Position numbers and translations under genes: made by a program. From contig CAMXWX010000042.1 in assembly GCA_947252975.1 (NCBI GenBank), positions 1-8,022 on the forward strand: 8,022 nucleotides of DNA, in the 5' to 3' direction. This DNA is from an uncultured Gardnerella sp. (GTDB lineage: Bacteria; Actinomycetota; Actinomycetes; Actinomycetales; Bifidobacteriaceae). Shown in pieces: positions 6,742 to 8,022 of the stretch. Numbering within the stretch: position 1 is the first letter of the stretch; each line of letters begins with the position of its first letter. The notes beneath the pieces are model-generated. The model did no database searches. It saw only the letters and a program-made list of their open reading frames with translations, and had not been told where the DNA came from.

Positions 6742-7578
6742 CCGTCTGTTGCGCAATCTCCTGTGCAACCTGACTTGCAGTGGCCACCGCAGCAGTTGTC
6801 TTCGCAGCATGGCTCAGTGCAACCGTCATGAGCGCAATCACCCGTGCACTCTACTTTGCAATGGCCACCGCAGCAATTTATCTTCGCAGCATGGCTCAGT
6901 GCAACCATCGTTAGCGCAATCACCCGTGCATTTAACCTCGCAATGACCGCCACAGCAGTTGTCGTTGCAGCAATCTTCGTGATCTGCATCTGCACGTAAT
7001 TCTTCTTCACCGAAAGCTTGAACAAATGCCATTTTAGTACTCTCCTCACTTATTGGATTTAGTAATTGAAGATGCCTCGTGCCTTGTTCGTCGGCGTCAA
7101 CACCACCAATTAATGCAACTATAGCAAGAATTTGCGCGCCTTGCTGATTAACAATGCCAAAATCAAGACTTAATTCATTTCCGTGTCGTAAAGTTACAAG
7201 CGAAGAAGTTTGAACATACGATTTTTCAGAAAGCCAAGAGTCAAGTAACAATACTCGTTTGCCTTTAACAGACGGACCTTTTGTTGCAGGAAAAACAAAA
7301 TCCATAACAAAGCCGTCGAGCGCAATTCCTTTACGTTCTGCAGCATGAATAAGTGCAAAAACCATTGGAACTGCAGCAGCAGTTAACGCACCAACTGCGT
7401 CAACATCGCGCTCTAACGAATACCCAGCTTTCTCAATTGCGTCAAAAAGAACATCACCAACTAGCTTAGAGCCGCGCTGAGCAAATGTAACAGAAAACAG
7501 TTCGCTAAATGGTTTCGCGCTCATATCTGCATAAAGCATGCGTTTAAGTTCCGCGCGTTCCTCTTGTAATTCTGTCAT
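6729..7578 (-). pseudogene. Phosphoribosyltransferase-like protein with C-terminal Cys-rich repeats, frame interrupted by one base
   Basis: The intact frame from the ATG at 7578 (AAGGAG seven bases upstream) gives 246 residues and stops at 6838. Residues 1-200 resemble a type I phosphoribosyltransferase of the orotate (PyrE) kind: VDAVGALTAAAVPMVFAL, then FVFPATKG, then KGKRVLLLDSWLSEKSY (105-121), where PRPP-binding enzymes have VLLVDD.ITTGG. The second acidic residue and the TG residues are missing, so catalysis is doubtful. From residue 203 the protein becomes Cys-rich (CCGGHC, CTGDC, GCTEPCC). After Asp233 one extra A (the 6879-6877 run) shifts the frame, giving the tail KLLRWPLQSRVHG. 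Skipping that base restores two further repeats and a 282-residue protein ending at 6729 with 24 Cys, none before residue 203. It may be a frameshifted gene, a phase-variant, a recoded gene or a sequencing error. I do not recognise a named family for the whole protein. Confidence 0.75.
6732..6960 (-). repeat. 81-bp tandem coding repeats (27-residue Cys-rich unit)
   Basis: Unit 1 covers 6960-6880, unit 2 covers 6878-6798 and unit 3 (partial, 22 codons) covers 6797-6732; the base at 6879 is extra. Each encodes the pattern N-C-C-G-G-H-C-x3-C-T-G-D-C-x3-G-C, units 1 and 2 adding T-E-P-C-C-E-D, with eight Cys and one His in 27 residues. Units 1 and 2 are nearly identical from their middle to the end; unit 3 is more diverged at third positions. 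The spacing suggests metal or iron-sulfur binding, similar in density to metallothioneins, but this is inference. Confidence 0.9.
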
Positions 7579-7636
7579 TTTTGCACTCCTTAGCGTTTAG
7601 AGTTATTCAATTTTTTATGCTTTAATGTTTTTACGC

Positions 7637-8022
7637 TTAATGATCTTCTACTGATACTTCTGGAGCGCTCAGCTCTTTAACATCAGCTTTATCGGAATCT
7701 ATAAGATCTATTGAAGCAATAACTTTACTTTGGTCTAACTTCTGAAGTTTACGCGCTGTTACCAACACTCTAGACTCAAGCGAAGAAGCAAACTTATTGT
7801 AAGCTGCGACTGTTCTTGTCAAAGATACGCCAAGTTTTGAAGCATTTTCTCCAAGAACCGCAAAGCGATCGTACAATTCTCGAGATAGATCGAAAAGTTC
7901 TTTTGCGTCATCTGTAAGACTTTGCTGCTGCCATGCGTATGCAACAGACTTAAGCACGGCCCACAAAGTAACTGGGGAAGTGAGGGCTACTTTTTGCGCA
8001 AAAGCATCATCCATAAGTGTTG
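7637..8022 (-). CDS. rmuC: DNA recombination protein RmuC, C-terminal part (5' end outside window)
   Basis: RmuC proteins are predicted nuclease-like factors that limit recombination at inverted repeats. The visible 128 codons contain the conserved C-terminal block: FAQKVALTSPVTLWAVLKSVAYAWQQQ, then ELFDLSRELYDRFAVLGENASKLG, then AAYNKFASSLESRVLVTARKLQ. The frame runs open to the window edge past the Met at 8014, which is internal and not a start. The last 30 residues are acidic and not conserved. The stop lies 58 bases before the phosphoribosyltransferase-like gene on the same strand, consistent with one transcript. The catalytic-core portion lies outside, so its integrity cannot be judged. 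Confidence 0.9.
   Translation of the reverse strand, partial: TLMDDAFAQKVALTSPVTLWAVLKSVAYAWQQQSLTDDAKELFDLSRELYDRFAVLGENASKLGVSLTRTVAAYNKFASSLESRVLVTARKLQKLDQSKVIASIDLIDSDKADVKELSAPEVSVEDH

Noticed and set aside
6732..6960. Tandem 81-bp repeats as a CRISPR array
   Set aside because: The units are contiguous, coding, and have no unique spacers.
6729..7049. A separate 106-residue Cys-rich gene on the minus strand
   Set aside because: Its first half is an out-of-frame reading of the PRTase-like gene and of the first Cys repeat. Only the part after 6879 is meaningful, and it is the continuation of the upstream gene after the one-base shift.

Overview
The window most likely comes from Gardnerella (family Bifidobacteriaceae, Actinobacteria). 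The strongest evidence is a complete cholesterol-dependent cytolysin gene on the + strand. Its undecapeptide reads EKTGLVWEPWR and it carries a YxYx14RS CD59-recognition motif, which together match vaginolysin. The housekeeping genes around it (gatC/gatA, an rmuC C-terminus, a TrmH/SpoU methyltransferase) also look actinobacterial, and the intergenic DNA is very AT-rich.

Layout from left to right. Positions 1-1530 hold gatA (3' end outside the window) and gatC on the minus strand, translationally close-coupled, with a plausible promoter at 1562-1590. Positions 1531-2028 are about 500 bases of AT-rich DNA between the divergent gatCA operon and vly, with several inverted repeats and no convincing gene. 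vly occupies 2029-3579 and is followed by a strong hairpin terminator at 3656-3705 that separates it from convergent minus-strand genes. Positions 3738-5743 hold a two-gene ABC export system (ATPase then ABC-2 permease, ATGA overlap). Positions 5865-6671 hold a TrmH-family RNA methyltransferase. Positions 6729-7578 hold a phosphoribosyltransferase-like protein with a C-terminal array of cysteine-rich 27-residue repeats, broken by one extra base inside the array. Positions 7637-8022 hold the C-terminal part of rmuC. rmuC, the phosphoribosyltransferase-like gene and the methyltransferase gene share a strand with gaps of 58 and 57 bases and may be co-transcribed; the ABC pair follows after 121 bases.

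Two items stand out. First, the phosphoribosyltransferase-like gene couples a cysteine-free domain with a degenerate PRPP motif to roughly 80 residues holding 24 cysteines in three 81-bp tandem repeats. A one-base difference in an A run on the coding strand decides whether the last half of that array is made. Second, a 14-bp perfect direct repeat (TTATTTGCAGAATA) brackets the vly gene, its proximal upstream region and its terminator, which could mark the toxin as a discrete inserted or excisable segment. Both are readings of the sequence alone and need comparison with other strains.
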